Source of the DNA: UBA5078 sp964538025
GTDB taxonomy: Bacteria; Pseudomonadota; Gammaproteobacteria; Pseudomonadales; Pseudohongiellaceae
Direction of reading: 5' to 3'
Assembly (NCBI GenBank): GCA_964538025.1
Contig: CAZICZ010000005.1
Coordinates: 124,001-188,000, forward strand
Length of the DNA: 64,000 nucleotides
The notes beneath the pieces were generated by a model, which saw only the letters and a list, made by a program, of their open reading frames with translations, ran no database searches and was not told where the DNA came from. Both the position numbers and the translations under genes were made by a program. Each line of letters begins with the position of its first letter. Position 1 is the first letter of the stretch. This document shows positions 17,241 through 26,565 of the stretch, in pieces.

Positions 17241-17666
17241 ATGAAATCACTCATCGCCGTCTTCACTGCCCTCGCTGTCAATAGCCAGACCTTGTCATGG
17301 GCGTTGCTGCGAGTCCTCAGCGCTGCCATGTTCATGACGCACGGCTACGCCAAACTGTTTGGCGAACGTGCGCAGCCCTTCCTCGGTGGCATGGACTTTT
17401 TCGGCATCGATCTGGGCATCAACATGCTGTGGATTGCAGGAGTCATTGAATTCTTTGGCGGAGCACTGCTGGTGCTGGGTCTGTTCACACGTCTCGCCGC
17501 CTTCCTGGCTGCCCTGCTGATGGTGATGGCCTACCTGACGGCGCACGCGGCCTGGTTCCCGACGCTGAACAATGGCGAACTCGCTGCCATGTATTTCCTG
17601 GTCTACTTTGCCCTGTTTGCCAAGGGCGCGGGCCCCCTCAGCCTCGACGCACGCCGCGGCCATTGA
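17241..17666 (+). CDS. DoxX-family membrane protein
   Basis: 141 aa with four hydrophobic helices. The pattern RVLSAAMFMTHGYAKLF followed by a Gly/Phe-rich second helix (IEFFGGALLVLGLFTRLAA) is typical of DoxX/DUF4149-type small membrane proteins linked to redox or thiosulfate metabolism. The ATG at 17241 has GGAG six bases upstream, which excludes the longer frame. Function in this organism is unknown. It is convergent with the nhaC-like gene, with only 12 bp between them. Confidence 0.85.
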   Translation: MKSLIAVFTALAVNSQTLSWALLRVLSAAMFMTHGYAKLFGERAQPFLGGMDFFGIDLGINMLWIAGVIEFFGGALLVLGLFTRLAAFLAALLMVMAYLTAHAAWFPTLNNGELAAMYFLVYFALFAKGAGPLSLDARRGH

Positions 17667-17678
17667 GCCGCGAGCGCC

Positions 17679-19151
17679 CTACTCGCCCTCGCGAGCAATC
17701 CTGATCTGCCCCCAGGCAAACACCAGTGTCATCAGGGGGCTGATCAGACAGAACAGTGCCCACGGGGCATAGCTCAGGGTGGCCACGCCGAGCACGCCGG
17801 CGTGGAAGGCACCGCAGGTATTCCACGGCACCAGCACGGAAGTGACGGTGCCGCAATCCTCGAGCGTGCGACTCAGGTTCTTCCTCGCCAGCCCCCGATC
17901 CGTGTAGGCACTGATAAACATGCGCCCCGGCACCACCACCGACAGATACTGATCCGATGCGGACACATTGGTCAGCAGGCAGGTCCCACCGGTGGCCGTG
18001 ACCAATCCGCCAACGCTGCGTACCCGGCTGATCAGCACGCGCGTTATCTTCTGCAGAAAGCCCGAGGCTTCCATCACGCCGCCAAAAGTCATCGCGGAAA
18101 TGATCAACCAGATGGTATTCAACATGCCGGCCATGCCGCCCGAACGCAGCAACTCATCCAGCACGGCGTTGTTGGTCGACAGCCCAATGTCTCCGTAGAC
18201 GGCCTGCATGATGACCTGGTACGCACCGCCGTACTCCGCACTCAGTTCCGTCAGCAAGGGACGCTGGAGCAGGAGCGCGGCGATGATCCCCAACAGGGTT
18301 CCGACGAACAGAGCAGGCAGCGCAGCGACCCGCTTGACGATCAGAAAGATCACGAGAAAGGGCACCGCCAGCAACAAGGGATTCAGATTAAAACGGGCAT
18401 CGAGCACGGCCTGGGTCTGGGCCGTGGTGGTGTCCTCCACGTTGGGTGTTCCCAGAAAAAATCCAATGATCAGATACAGCAGCAACGTGAGCACTATCGA
18501 CGGCACGCTGGTCATGCTGAGGTAACGGATGTGGGTGAACAGATCCACGCCAGTCACGCCCGACGCCAGATTGGTGGTGTCGGACAGCGGTGACATTTTG
18601 TCGCCAAAATAGGCGCCGGAAATAATGGCACCTGCCACCAGCCCGGGGTTGAACCCGAGGGTATAGCCAATGCTCATCATGGCAACCCCCAGGGTCGCCG
18701 ACGTGGACCAGGAGCTGCCGATCACGATGGAGGCAATCGCCGTCAGCACACAGCAACTGACGATAAAGATGGCGGGATTAAAAATCTGCAGGCCATAGTA
18801 GATCATGGTCGGGACAATGCCGCCGATGAGCCAGGTGCCGACGAGCGCTCCCACCATCAGCAGAATCAGAATGGCGGGCGTTGCAGCGCGAATGTTTTCC
18901 AGAATTTTTTCCTGAATCTCGACCCATGGCACCCCGAGAGAAAGGCTTATCGCGGCCGCCAGCGCAGCAGAGACGATCAGGGCGGTCTGATTCGCGCCTG
19001 ACAGGGAGTCGTCGCCGTAAAGCGCGACATTCAGCCCCAGCAAGGCGAACAGCGCAAACAGCGGAATCAGCGCCAGGATCAGGGAGCGGTCGGCATGCAC
19101 TCCGGGAACGGGGTGTTCCATGGCAGGGTCTTGTGTCACATTCTCGTGCAT
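17679..19151 (-). CDS. nhaC: NhaC-family Na+/H+ antiporter
   Basis: 490 aa, about eleven to twelve transmembrane segments. The NhaC-type motifs GSSWSTSATLGVAMM and SGAYFGDKMSPLSDTTNLAS are clear; the latter carries the charged residues at the ion path. It exchanges cytosolic Na+ for H+ (some members exchange malate/lactate), consistent with a saline habitat. Start at 19151 has GGGAG eight bases upstream and skips an upstream in-frame start. A single gene, divergent from the M1 peptidase gene. Confidence 0.9.
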   Translation of the reverse strand: MHENVTQDPAMEHPVPGVHADRSLILALIPLFALFALLGLNVALYGDDSLSGANQTALIVSAALAAAISLSLGVPWVEIQEKILENIRAATPAILILLMVGALVGTWLIGGIVPTMIYYGLQIFNPAIFIVSCCVLTAIASIVIGSSWSTSATLGVAMMSIGYTLGFNPGLVAGAIISGAYFGDKMSPLSDTTNLASGVTGVDLFTHIRYLSMTSVPSIVLTLLLYLIIGFFLGTPNVEDTTTAQTQAVLDARFNLNPLLLAVPFLVIFLIVKRVAALPALFVGTLLGIIAALLLQRPLLTELSAEYGGAYQVIMQAVYGDIGLSTNNAVLDELLRSGGMAGMLNTIWLIISAMTFGGVMEASGFLQKITRVLISRVRSVGGLVTATGGTCLLTNVSASDQYLSVVVPGRMFISAYTDRGLARKNLSRTLEDCGTVTSVLVPWNTCGAFHAGVLGVATLSYAPWALFCLISPLMTLVFAWGQIRIAREGE

Positions 19152-19323
19152 CGGCGTGCTCCCCCCCGGGGACAAGGTGATCGACTCGTGCGATTTCGGG
19201 CAAGCAGGATACTAACCCGATACGGTCCCCAATTAAATCGCCCGACGCACTTTAAAAACGACGCCCTGAGTCGCTATCATGCTCGCCTATTCCCCTTGCG
19301 AGCGTTACTTCAGGAGCCCTGAC

Positions 19324-21789
19324 ATGCGAATGCCATTGCCGATGTACTCCCACGTGAGTGCCCTTGTTCTCAGCCTGTTTCTGTCAGGCCTTGCCACTGC
19401 CGACACCGTGAAACAAACCAAAGGCGATTTTGAAGACAAGTTCCGGCAGCTCGACGAGGCCCTGCCAACGCCCAACACCTGGCGCAATGCTGCCGGGCAA
19501 CCGGGACACGAATACTGGCAGCAGCAGGTCGATTACCGCATTGTCGCCACACTGGACGAAGCTAACCGCCGTTTGCGCGCCGAGGAAGCGATTCGCTACC
19601 AGAACAATTCTCCCGATACCTTGAGTTATCTGTGGCTGCAACTCGACCAGAATATCTTTCGCAAGGACTCGATGGCCGAGATGAGTCAGGACTTTGGCGG
19701 AGCCGGTCGCCGGGGTCCCTCCGTGCAGGCGCCGGGCAATGAACGTGCGGCCCGCATGAGTCTCGAAGAGCTGCGCCGCCAGCAGGTCATGGACGACATC
19801 CCCTTCGGATACGACATTGACGCCGTGACCGATGCGCGCAACAACCCCCTCCCCTACACCATCGTCGGTACGTTGATGCGCGTCGATCTGAGCACCCCGT
19901 TGCGCAGTGGCCAGAGCACCGATCTGCGAATCGTGTTTGCCTTCAACATAGTGGAAGAGAACGCCATTTCAGCACGCAGCGGCTATGAGCACTTCCCGGA
20001 AGATGCGCGCGAAGGGGGCAATGATATCTTTTTGCTCGCCCAGTGGTTTCCACGCCTCGCGGCCTATACCGACTACGAGGGCTGGACGAACAAGGAATTC
20101 CTCGACCGCGGGGAATTCACGCTCGAATTCGGTAACTACGATGTTGAAATGACCGTGCCCGCCGATCACATCGTGTCCTCCACAGGCGAATTGCAGAATC
20201 CGGCACAGGTGCTGACTGCCACGCAACGTGAACGTCTGCGCGAGGCACGCAATGCGGAACGACCGGTTTTTATCGTGACGGCAGAAGAGGCGCTCGAGAA
20301 TGAGCGCGAAGGCAGCGATGACACCAAGACCTGGCATTTCAAGGCGGAAAACGTGCGGGATTTTGCCTGGGCGTCTTCACGCAAATTCATCTGGGACGCC
20401 AAGGGCTATCAGCAGGGCGGCACCGTACAGCCCTTTGTGATGGCGCAGTCTTTTTACCCCAAGGAAGGCGAACCGCTGTGGAGCACCTATTCGACCGAGG
20501 CGATCATCCACACACTCGAGGTGTATTCCCGCGTCTCATTCGATTATCCCTACCCCTATGCCCAGTCGGTCAACGGCCCGGTCGGCGGCATGGAATATCC
20601 GATGATCACCTTCAATGGTCCTCGCACCCATTTGCAGGACGATGGCACGCGTACCTATTCTCTCGCGGAGAAGACGGGGCTCGTGGGCGTGGTGATTCAC
20701 GAGATCGGCCACAGCTATTTCCCGATGATCGTGAACTCCGATGAGCGCCAGTGGACTTGGATGGACGAAGGCCTGAACAGTTACCTCGACGGTGTGGCAG
20801 GCAGGCTGTGGGACCCGGAAATGCCCTGGGGTGTTGAGCCCACCGACATCACCTCCTACATGCGTTCGCAGAATCAGGTGCCGGTGATGACGCAGTCCGA
20901 CAGCGTCCTCAATCTGGGCCCCAATGCCTATTCCAAACCTGCCGTCGCCCTGAACATTCTGCGTGAGACCATCATGGGCCGTGAGCTGTTTGATTTTGCC
21001 TTCAAACAGTACGCGAACTTGTGGATGTTCAAACGCCCCACCCCTGCCGATTTCTTCCGCACCATGGAAGAGGCCTCCGGAGTGGATCTGGACTGGTTCT
21101 GGCGCGGATGGTTCTACACCACCGACCATGTGGATATCTCGTTGGATCGCATCTACGAGATGCGCCTGGATACCGAGAATCCGGATATCGACAACGAGCG
21201 CTCTCGCCGGGAATATCAGAACAAACCCGATTCCCTGTTTGTCACCCGCAACGCGGCCGAAGGCATGCAAGTGTGGGTGGAACGCAATCCGGATGTGCGC
21301 GATTTTTACGATGAAAACGACATGTTCACCGTGTCCAACAAGGATCGCAATGCCTACAACAGTTTCCTCAAGGGACTGGAAGACTGGGAACGCGCCACGC
21401 TGGAGCGTGCGATTGCAGAGGACAAGAACTACTACATTCTGGAATTTTCCAATCTCGGCGGTCTGGTGATGCCCATCATCCTGGGCGTGACCTACGACGA
21501 TGGCAGCACGGAAGACATCCGCATCCCCGCCGAGATCTGGCGACGCAATGCCCATGAGGTGCGCAAGCTGTTGGTGTCAGACAAAGCCATTCGTGAGGTC
21601 ATCGTGGATCCACACTGGGAAACGGCCGACGTGGACATCGAAAACAATTACTACCCCCGACGGCTGATTCCCTCGCGCGTTGAATCCTACAAGAACGAAC
21701 GCGGCAACAGTGGATTCACCTCCCGCGATCTCATGCAGGACATGAAGACCGAATTGAAGAGCGGCGACGACGAGGACGCCGATCAGTGA
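19324..21789 (+). CDS. exported M1-family metallopeptidase
   Basis: 821 aa with a signal peptide ending near ATA-D (about residue 26). The zinc motif HEIGH (459-463) with the third ligand Glu482 (WMDEGLN) has the exact HExxH-18-E spacing of M1 aminopeptidases. PVGGMEYPMI upstream corresponds to the GxMEN exopeptidase motif region, here GGMEY, which may change specificity. A long C-terminal part follows. It is probably a periplasmic peptidase for scavenging. AGGAG lies seven bases before the ATG. The next gene starts inside its stop codon. Confidence 0.93.
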   Translation: MRMPLPMYSHVSALVLSLFLSGLATADTVKQTKGDFEDKFRQLDEALPTPNTWRNAAGQPGHEYWQQQVDYRIVATLDEANRRLRAEEAIRYQNNSPDTLSYLWLQLDQNIFRKDSMAEMSQDFGGAGRRGPSVQAPGNERAARMSLEELRRQQVMDDIPFGYDIDAVTDARNNPLPYTIVGTLMRVDLSTPLRSGQSTDLRIVFAFNIVEENAISARSGYEHFPEDAREGGNDIFLLAQWFPRLAAYTDYEGWTNKEFLDRGEFTLEFGNYDVEMTVPADHIVSSTGELQNPAQVLTATQRERLREARNAERPVFIVTAEEALENEREGSDDTKTWHFKAENVRDFAWASSRKFIWDAKGYQQGGTVQPFVMAQSFYPKEGEPLWSTYSTEAIIHTLEVYSRVSFDYPYPYAQSVNGPVGGMEYPMITFNGPRTHLQDDGTRTYSLAEKTGLVGVVIHEIGHSYFPMIVNSDERQWTWMDEGLNSYLDGVAGRLWDPEMPWGVEPTDITSYMRSQNQVPVMTQSDSVLNLGPNAYSKPAVALNILRETIMGRELFDFAFKQYANLWMFKRPTPADFFRTMEEASGVDLDWFWRGWFYTTDHVDISLDRIYEMRLDTENPDIDNERSRREYQNKPDSLFVTRNAAEGMQVWVERNPDVRDFYDENDMFTVSNKDRNAYNSFLKGLEDWERATLERAIAEDKNYYILEFSNLGGLVMPIILGVTYDDGSTEDIRIPAEIWRRNAHEVRKLLVSDKAIREVIVDPHWETADVDIENNYYPRRLIPSRVESYKNERGNSGFTSRDLMQDMKTELKSGDDEDADQ

Positions 21790-22301
21790 GCCTGAAAACC
21801 TGGCAGCGATTGCTCGCACTGCTTGGCGCGCTCTGGTGCAGCACACCGCATGTGCTGGACGCGCATCAGCAGAAAGAAGCCATCACGGAAATCTTGTTTA
21901 ACACCCGCAGCGGTAACCTCGAGGTCATGCACCGTTACCTACTGCATGACGCGGAACATGCCGTGCGGGTGCTGCTGGATGCCGAGGCGGACATTGTTGC
22001 GTCCGAAACCTCGCGGGAGCAGTTCGCCCACTATGCGATTGAACGCTTTGCGCTGCTGGACGACGATGGCGATACCCTGAAACTGCACTATGTAGGTCAG
22101 GAGGTGGACGGGGTATTCCTGTGGGTTTATCAGGAGATGCCGCTGCCGGCAGCCTTGTCACAACTTGGTGTCGTGGACAATGTCCTGCGGGAGCTCTGGC
22201 CGGAGCAGCACAATCTGGTCAATATTGAACGTCAAGGCAAAATTCAGAGCCTCAGCTTCAGTGGCGATACCGAATGGCTCACGGTCCGGTTTGAAGAGTA
22301 G
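21786..22301 (+). CDS. DUF6702-like exported protein, partner of the M1 peptidase
   Basis: 171 aa. A signal peptide ends around LDA-H (residue 26). HQQKEAITEILFNTRSGNLEVMHRY and repeated beta strands match small exported proteins that I recall as DUF6702, found next to M1 peptidases. It begins with GTG overlapping the peptidase stop (GTGA), so the two are translationally coupled. Its last 23 bp overlap the convergent gene's 3' end. It may chaperone or inhibit the peptidase, but this is only inferred from the pairing. Confidence 0.75.
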   Translation: MSLKTWQRLLALLGALWCSTPHVLDAHQQKEAITEILFNTRSGNLEVMHRYLLHDAEHAVRVLLDAEADIVASETSREQFAHYAIERFALLDDDGDTLKLHYVGQEVDGVFLWVYQEMPLPAALSQLGVVDNVLRELWPEQHNLVNIERQGKIQSLSFSGDTEWLTVRFEE

Positions 22302-23400
22302 GCGACGCGCCCTCGCGCAACACGAAGGTCTGTGCGATGTGCTGCTGTGACGCCTCCGATATTGCCTCTACCCGTGCATCGTAGGCCGCCAGAATCTCGG
22401 CTTTCAGCGCCTCTTGCAAGGTGTTCAGCCCTGCCAGCAAGGCAGCCTCCATTGCCTCGCGGGACACCGCTTCGTCCACCTCCAGCAATAACCAGTCAGT
22501 GGCCACCCAGGTCGCAATCCCCACACCGGCCGCACAGGCAATCGCGAGTGGCCCTCCGGGGGCGCACACCAGAGCCCCCGTCGCGGCACTTCCCACCCGC
22601 GCACCGCCTCGTGCACTCATCGCGCCTGCGACCCGTGCGGAACCCAGCGCATTGCGTGCCACCGCCACACGCCATAAGGCCGTCCCCGCCATGCTCGCAC
22701 CAGCGATGCTGCTGACGGCCACTCGCGGCGTTTGCCAGGGCGTGATCGCCGCTTCCTGCAGGGAACGGTCCAAAACATCGAGGGTGAGAGATTCCGTCAC
22801 CCGCGGGCTCGCAATAGTCTCCTGCCCCACCTTCAACGGGGACAGTCGTTCACTCACCTCCTGCAGCCATCGTGCTCGGGACGCCGCACGGGCATCTTCG
22901 ATCAGCGCTTGCGATGCAGTTTCCAGCCCCTCAAAACTTGCCTGCCAGAGCGGGTCGGGAAACAGCAGTGCCGCAGCACGCCGCGCCACGAAATCGCCCT
23001 CGACCAGATTGGCGGCACTCAGTGCGGACATGGCGAGACGGCTGTACTCGCCTGGCAGGGAATAATACCAATCGGCAAACAGGGGAAGACGCTCCCGCAC
23101 ACGGCTGAAACTGCTGTCTACCCGTGCGTTGACTTCCGCCTGTACCTGTTCGCGCAGGCGCGAGTCGTCCACGGAAAATCGTGTCAGCGTTGTCTGTAGC
23201 AGCCACTCAAAGGTGTCTTCATCAACGCGGTAGGTGGACCCGGCGAGGCTCACTGTACGGTAATGATCGGCGCTCCAGAGCCGCGGAGACTGTTGGGTGA
23301 ACTGCCAGAAAAGCCCCGCGCTGCCAACGATCACCAGGAGGACAAGCAAACCCAGAGACGGCAAGCGCCCAGCGATTCTTTCTGTCCGATCCAGACTCAT
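22279..23400 (-). CDS. membrane-anchored protein of unknown function with glycine-zipper region
   Basis: 373 aa. One N-terminal transmembrane helix (about 15-35) precedes a helical periplasmic region with many charged residues (80-240). A Gly/Ala-rich hydrophobic stretch (about 265-312, rich in GxxxG/GxxxA) can insert into membranes. Two further helices follow, with AALLAGLNTLQEALKAEILAAYDA forming a probable amphipathic or coiled segment. I do not recognise a family. The start overlaps the stop of the membrane protein encoded just upstream (ATGA), so the pair is co-translated. Confidence 0.7.
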   Translation of the reverse strand: MSLDRTERIAGRLPSLGLLVLLVIVGSAGLFWQFTQQSPRLWSADHYRTVSLAGSTYRVDEDTFEWLLQTTLTRFSVDDSRLREQVQAEVNARVDSSFSRVRERLPLFADWYYSLPGEYSRLAMSALSAANLVEGDFVARRAAALLFPDPLWQASFEGLETASQALIEDARAASRARWLQEVSERLSPLKVGQETIASPRVTESLTLDVLDRSLQEAAITPWQTPRVAVSSIAGASMAGTALWRVAVARNALGSARVAGAMSARGGARVGSAATGALVCAPGGPLAIACAAGVGIATWVATDWLLLEVDEAVSREAMEAALLAGLNTLQEALKAEILAAYDARVEAISEASQQHIAQTFVLREGASPTLQTGP

Positions 23401-24209
23401 GTCGATGCCTCCCGCCGTAGCTCCTGCACCGCACCCTTCGTGTCACAGACCCGGAGCGCTCCCTCACAACAAAGTAGAAAGGACCACACGAAAAGCGCTT
23501 CCCGGCACAGGAGCACCGCCCAACCGAACCCCTGCCACGCGCTTGCCACTGGCGCAGGGAGAAGGCGTTGGGCGCCCCACTCGCCGACGGCATCCAGGGC
23601 TGCCAACATCTGCACGCCCGTGAGCAAGACACCGCTGCGCGCCTGTTCCTCCGTCACCATCGCCCACACTGCTTGCTCGAGGCTCAAGGGGCGCAGGTCC
23701 GCCGAGGACGACCCAAACGCCTGCCAAACCCAGAACACGAGTAACATGAGGGCCGTGATAAGCATCGCCGCGCGACGCCCCAGTGCGTCAGCCACCGGGG
23801 GCATGGCATGCGCGGCCAGAGTCCTGGCGCCGAGTGCCGCGAGCGGAGGCAAAGCCAGCGCCGCGCCGAGCAAGGCGCTCCATACCACAGGATCCGCCCG
23901 GCGAATCAGCATCAACAGCAAGACGGCGGTGACAAACAGGGCCAAAAGGCTCTGCCCCAGAGCCATCAAGATTCCCCCCCGAAGCCAGACATGCAGGGGA
24001 CTGTGGCTGAGCACACGGGCCTGTAGCCACAGACGGCGGGAGGCGCGCGCCCGCTGAAACATGCCTGCGGCCGTCACTCCGGAAAGAACTCCCCAGCAGA
24101 GCAGGATCAACGGCGTCGTCATCACACGGGCAAAGAGCACGATCAGCCAGATCACCGCGGTGAGGGCCAATAGACACAGCATCTGGGCGAGCACTTCTTT
24201 GATGGCCAC
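23397..24209 (-). CDS. multi-span membrane protein of unknown function
   Basis: 270 aa. About six hydrophobic helices, for example at residues 10-30, 33-50, 72-105 and 130-165, connected by Arg-rich loops. No catalytic motif is visible. It is translationally coupled (ATGA) to the following glycine-zipper protein, and the two start about 60 bp from the divergent DTW gene. Together they look like a two-component membrane assembly. The function is unknown. Confidence 0.68.
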   Translation of the reverse strand: MAIKEVLAQMLCLLALTAVIWLIVLFARVMTTPLILLCWGVLSGVTAAGMFQRARASRRLWLQARVLSHSPLHVWLRGGILMALGQSLLALFVTAVLLLMLIRRADPVVWSALLGAALALPPLAALGARTLAAHAMPPVADALGRRAAMLITALMLLVFWVWQAFGSSSADLRPLSLEQAVWAMVTEEQARSGVLLTGVQMLAALDAVGEWGAQRLLPAPVASAWQGFGWAVLLCREALFVWSFLLCCEGALRVCDTKGAVQELRREAST

Positions 24210-24244
24210 TTCCGATCTCCCTGCGCGGGGTTCTCTTTAGACGC

Positions 24245-24250
24245 TATAAT
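24245..24250 (+). promoter_or_regulatory. putative -10 of the DTW gene
   Basis: A perfect TATAAT stands 18 bases before the first ATG of the DTW gene. No convincing -35 is seen 15-19 bases upstream. The transcript leader would be only about 12 bases. Confidence 0.4.
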
Positions 24251-24268
24251 GCGCGCCTTATCCGCCGC

Positions 24269-25021
24269 ATGACGCCCCTATCTAAACACACTATGCCAGC
24301 GCCCTCATCCTCCCATATCAATGCGGTCATGGCCTTGCGCGCCCGGGAGCTGCTTAAAACGCGCCGCCCTTTCCTCGCGCGGGGGAGCAAGGTCAAACGC
24401 TGTGGGGACTGTCTGTTGCCGGTGACCGGCTGTATCTGCGCAGAACGCCCCTCCCCTCGTCAGGGCAGCGCCTTCTGTCTGGTGATGTATTGGGGAGAGC
24501 CCTTCAAGCCGAGCAACACGGGGCGACTGATTGCGGACGTCATGCAGGACAACCATGCGTTTCTGTGGGATCGCACGCAACCCGACCCCGCCTTGCTCAG
24601 TCTGCTGGAGAGTCCTCGCTACCTGCCCATCGTCGTGTTTCCCCACCAGTATGCCCCGGCGTCACGCTGCATTCATGCGCTGGCAGAGCTGCCGGAGGCC
24701 ACCGACGGAAGAACGCCGTTGTACATCATGCTGGATGGCACATGGCGCGAGGCCAAGAAAATGTTCAAAAGCCCCTATCTTGCCCACCTGCCGGTGATGG
24801 GAATCGATCCCGAACATCCGTCGCTGTATCAGTTGCGGGAAGCGGTGCACAAACATCAGCTGTGCACGGCCGAGGTGGCGGCGATGGTCCTGGCCATTAA
24901 TGGAGAGGAAGCCTCCGCCGCAGCGCTGGCAACCTATTTTGACGTGTTTCGACGGCGTTACATTGCAGGGAAACCGCACATGGTGCTGCGGGAGTCTCCC
25001 ACACCATCCGTGCCGGAGTGA
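24269..25021 (+). CDS. DTW-domain tRNA-uridine aminocarboxypropyltransferase
   Basis: 250 aa. A Cys cluster CxxC...CxC (CGDCLLPVTGCIC, about residues 47-59) is followed by the DTW-domain core with LDGTWREAKKM (about 155-165), the signature of TapT/YfiP enzymes. These transfer the 3-amino-3-carboxypropyl group of SAM to U47 of tRNA (acp3U). The start is uncertain: ATGs at 24269, 24293 and 24320 are all in frame and none has a clear Shine-Dalgarno sequence. The first is kept because a TATAAT lies 18 bases upstream. Confidence 0.85.
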   Translation: MTPLSKHTMPAPSSSHINAVMALRARELLKTRRPFLARGSKVKRCGDCLLPVTGCICAERPSPRQGSAFCLVMYWGEPFKPSNTGRLIADVMQDNHAFLWDRTQPDPALLSLLESPRYLPIVVFPHQYAPASRCIHALAELPEATDGRTPLYIMLDGTWREAKKMFKSPYLAHLPVMGIDPEHPSLYQLREAVHKHQLCTAEVAAMVLAINGEEASAAALATYFDVFRRRYIAGKPHMVLRESPTPSVPE

Positions 25022-25027
25022 TATCCG

Positions 25028-26565
25028 TTATTCCACAACACAGATGCGGTTGCGGCCATCGACTTTCGCTTTGTAAAGCGCCTCGTCGGCCCGTTGAAGC
25101 AGGGATTCCATGGTATCGCCCTGCCGAAACTGGCTGACGCCTGCGCTGACATTGATCTGGAAGGGACCTTGGGCACTTTCCAGTCGCAGCGAAGAGACCC
25201 CGACCAGAACCCGCGACAGAATACTCATGGCTCCTTCAAGCGGGGTGTCCGGCATCAACAGCACGAATTCCTCGCCTCCTATCCGCGCAAAGACATCCGT
25301 GCTGCGGGCCTGCTGGACACAAAAAGGGCAAACTGGCGCAAGGCTTCATCCCCCGCAAGATGTCCATGGACATCGTTAATCTCTTTGAAATGATCTAGAT
25401 CGAGCATGGCGATACACAGCGGAGATTGGTGCCGCATGACGCGCTGCAGGGCACGCAGAAAGTGTGCGTCAAAGGAGCGCCGGTTCATCACCCCTGTCAG
25501 GGGATCAACGGTGGCCAGGCGCTTGAGTTCGTCCTCGAGGGTGCGTCGATGACTGACATCGCGAATCTCGGCAATGATGTCGCCACTCTCCCCTGTCAGC
25601 GGCAACACCCGCAACTCGGCATTGAGGATACTGCCATCCGCGCGTTTGACGTCCACATCCACCAGCTCGCCATTGGCCTGCGCCAGGGTTTGTTGGAGCA
25701 CATGACGACAAGCCTTTTTGAAATGCAGAATGAATTCCGTATCGAGAATCCCTTTTCGACTCACACCCAGCAAGGACTCCAGTTGCCGGTTACCGTCACA
25801 GATGCGTCCATCACGAATCACCGCGACGCCGGCACTGGAGACATTCAGCAGGCGTTCGAAACGCAGGGCATTTTCGCTCGCCCTGTCGGCATTCAGGCGA
25901 CTTTCCGCCAGGATGCGCTGCATGGTCATGAGCGTCATGCAGATGAACCCGAGCACCAGGGCAGGAATGCCGAAGTTGTAAGGCAGCAGGTAACCGAAGG
26001 ATTCATAGGGCTGGACATAGGGTTGCCCCGATGCAAAGGCATCCCAGGCATACCCGGCGCGCACGAAGGTCACCAGGCTGTAGCCTCCCAGACAGACACC
26101 CACAAGGAGGCGCGCCGGTCGCGTGCGGGGATCATCCTTCAGATGCAGCAACAGCCAGATGGCCTGCAGCGGTAACATCCCGGCAATCACGGAATAAATC
26201 ACCATCAGCGCATCGGAGTTGCCCTCCGTGACCCAGTAGTGAATGTTGGCACTGCCCATGACGAGGACGATGGCGGGAATAATCCAAAACGGAATGGGCC
26301 TTCCAATAAAGCGGAAAACGCCTAGAACGATGATGGCTTCCCCCAGCAGTTGCAGGACATTGCCCAGCACATTGACCACAGGATTGCGGGTATATACAAA
26401 AAGGCCAAAGAGTGCGACGCCCAGCACTAGCGTCCAAGCGCCCGTCATCCAGTACGCTGGCGCAGGAATTGAACGGGTCATCATCCACAGGGCGGTAGCA
26501 CCAATCACGACCGCAACAATCATGTTGAGGCCAAGCAACATGGGTGAGAAATAGAAAACTTCCAT
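25028..26565 (-). pseudogene. membrane PAS-GGDEF diguanylate cyclase, frameshifted
   Basis: The first frame (26565 to about 25325) gives six or seven membrane helices (1-205), a coiled linker, a PAS domain (about 230-345) and the start of a GGDEF domain (DPLTGVMNRRSF, LDLDHFKEIND). It then runs into a stop at 25279. The -1 frame continues in perfect register: RSTD (inhibitory RxxD site), five residues, then GGEEF, and on to the end at 25028 (ADEALYKAKVDGRNR). The shift is at a run of five A (plus strand 25321-25325); one more base restores a 512-residue enzyme. It is therefore a fresh mutation or a homopolymer sequencing error. The start overlaps the stop of the hydrolase gene (ATGA-type). 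Confidence 0.85.
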
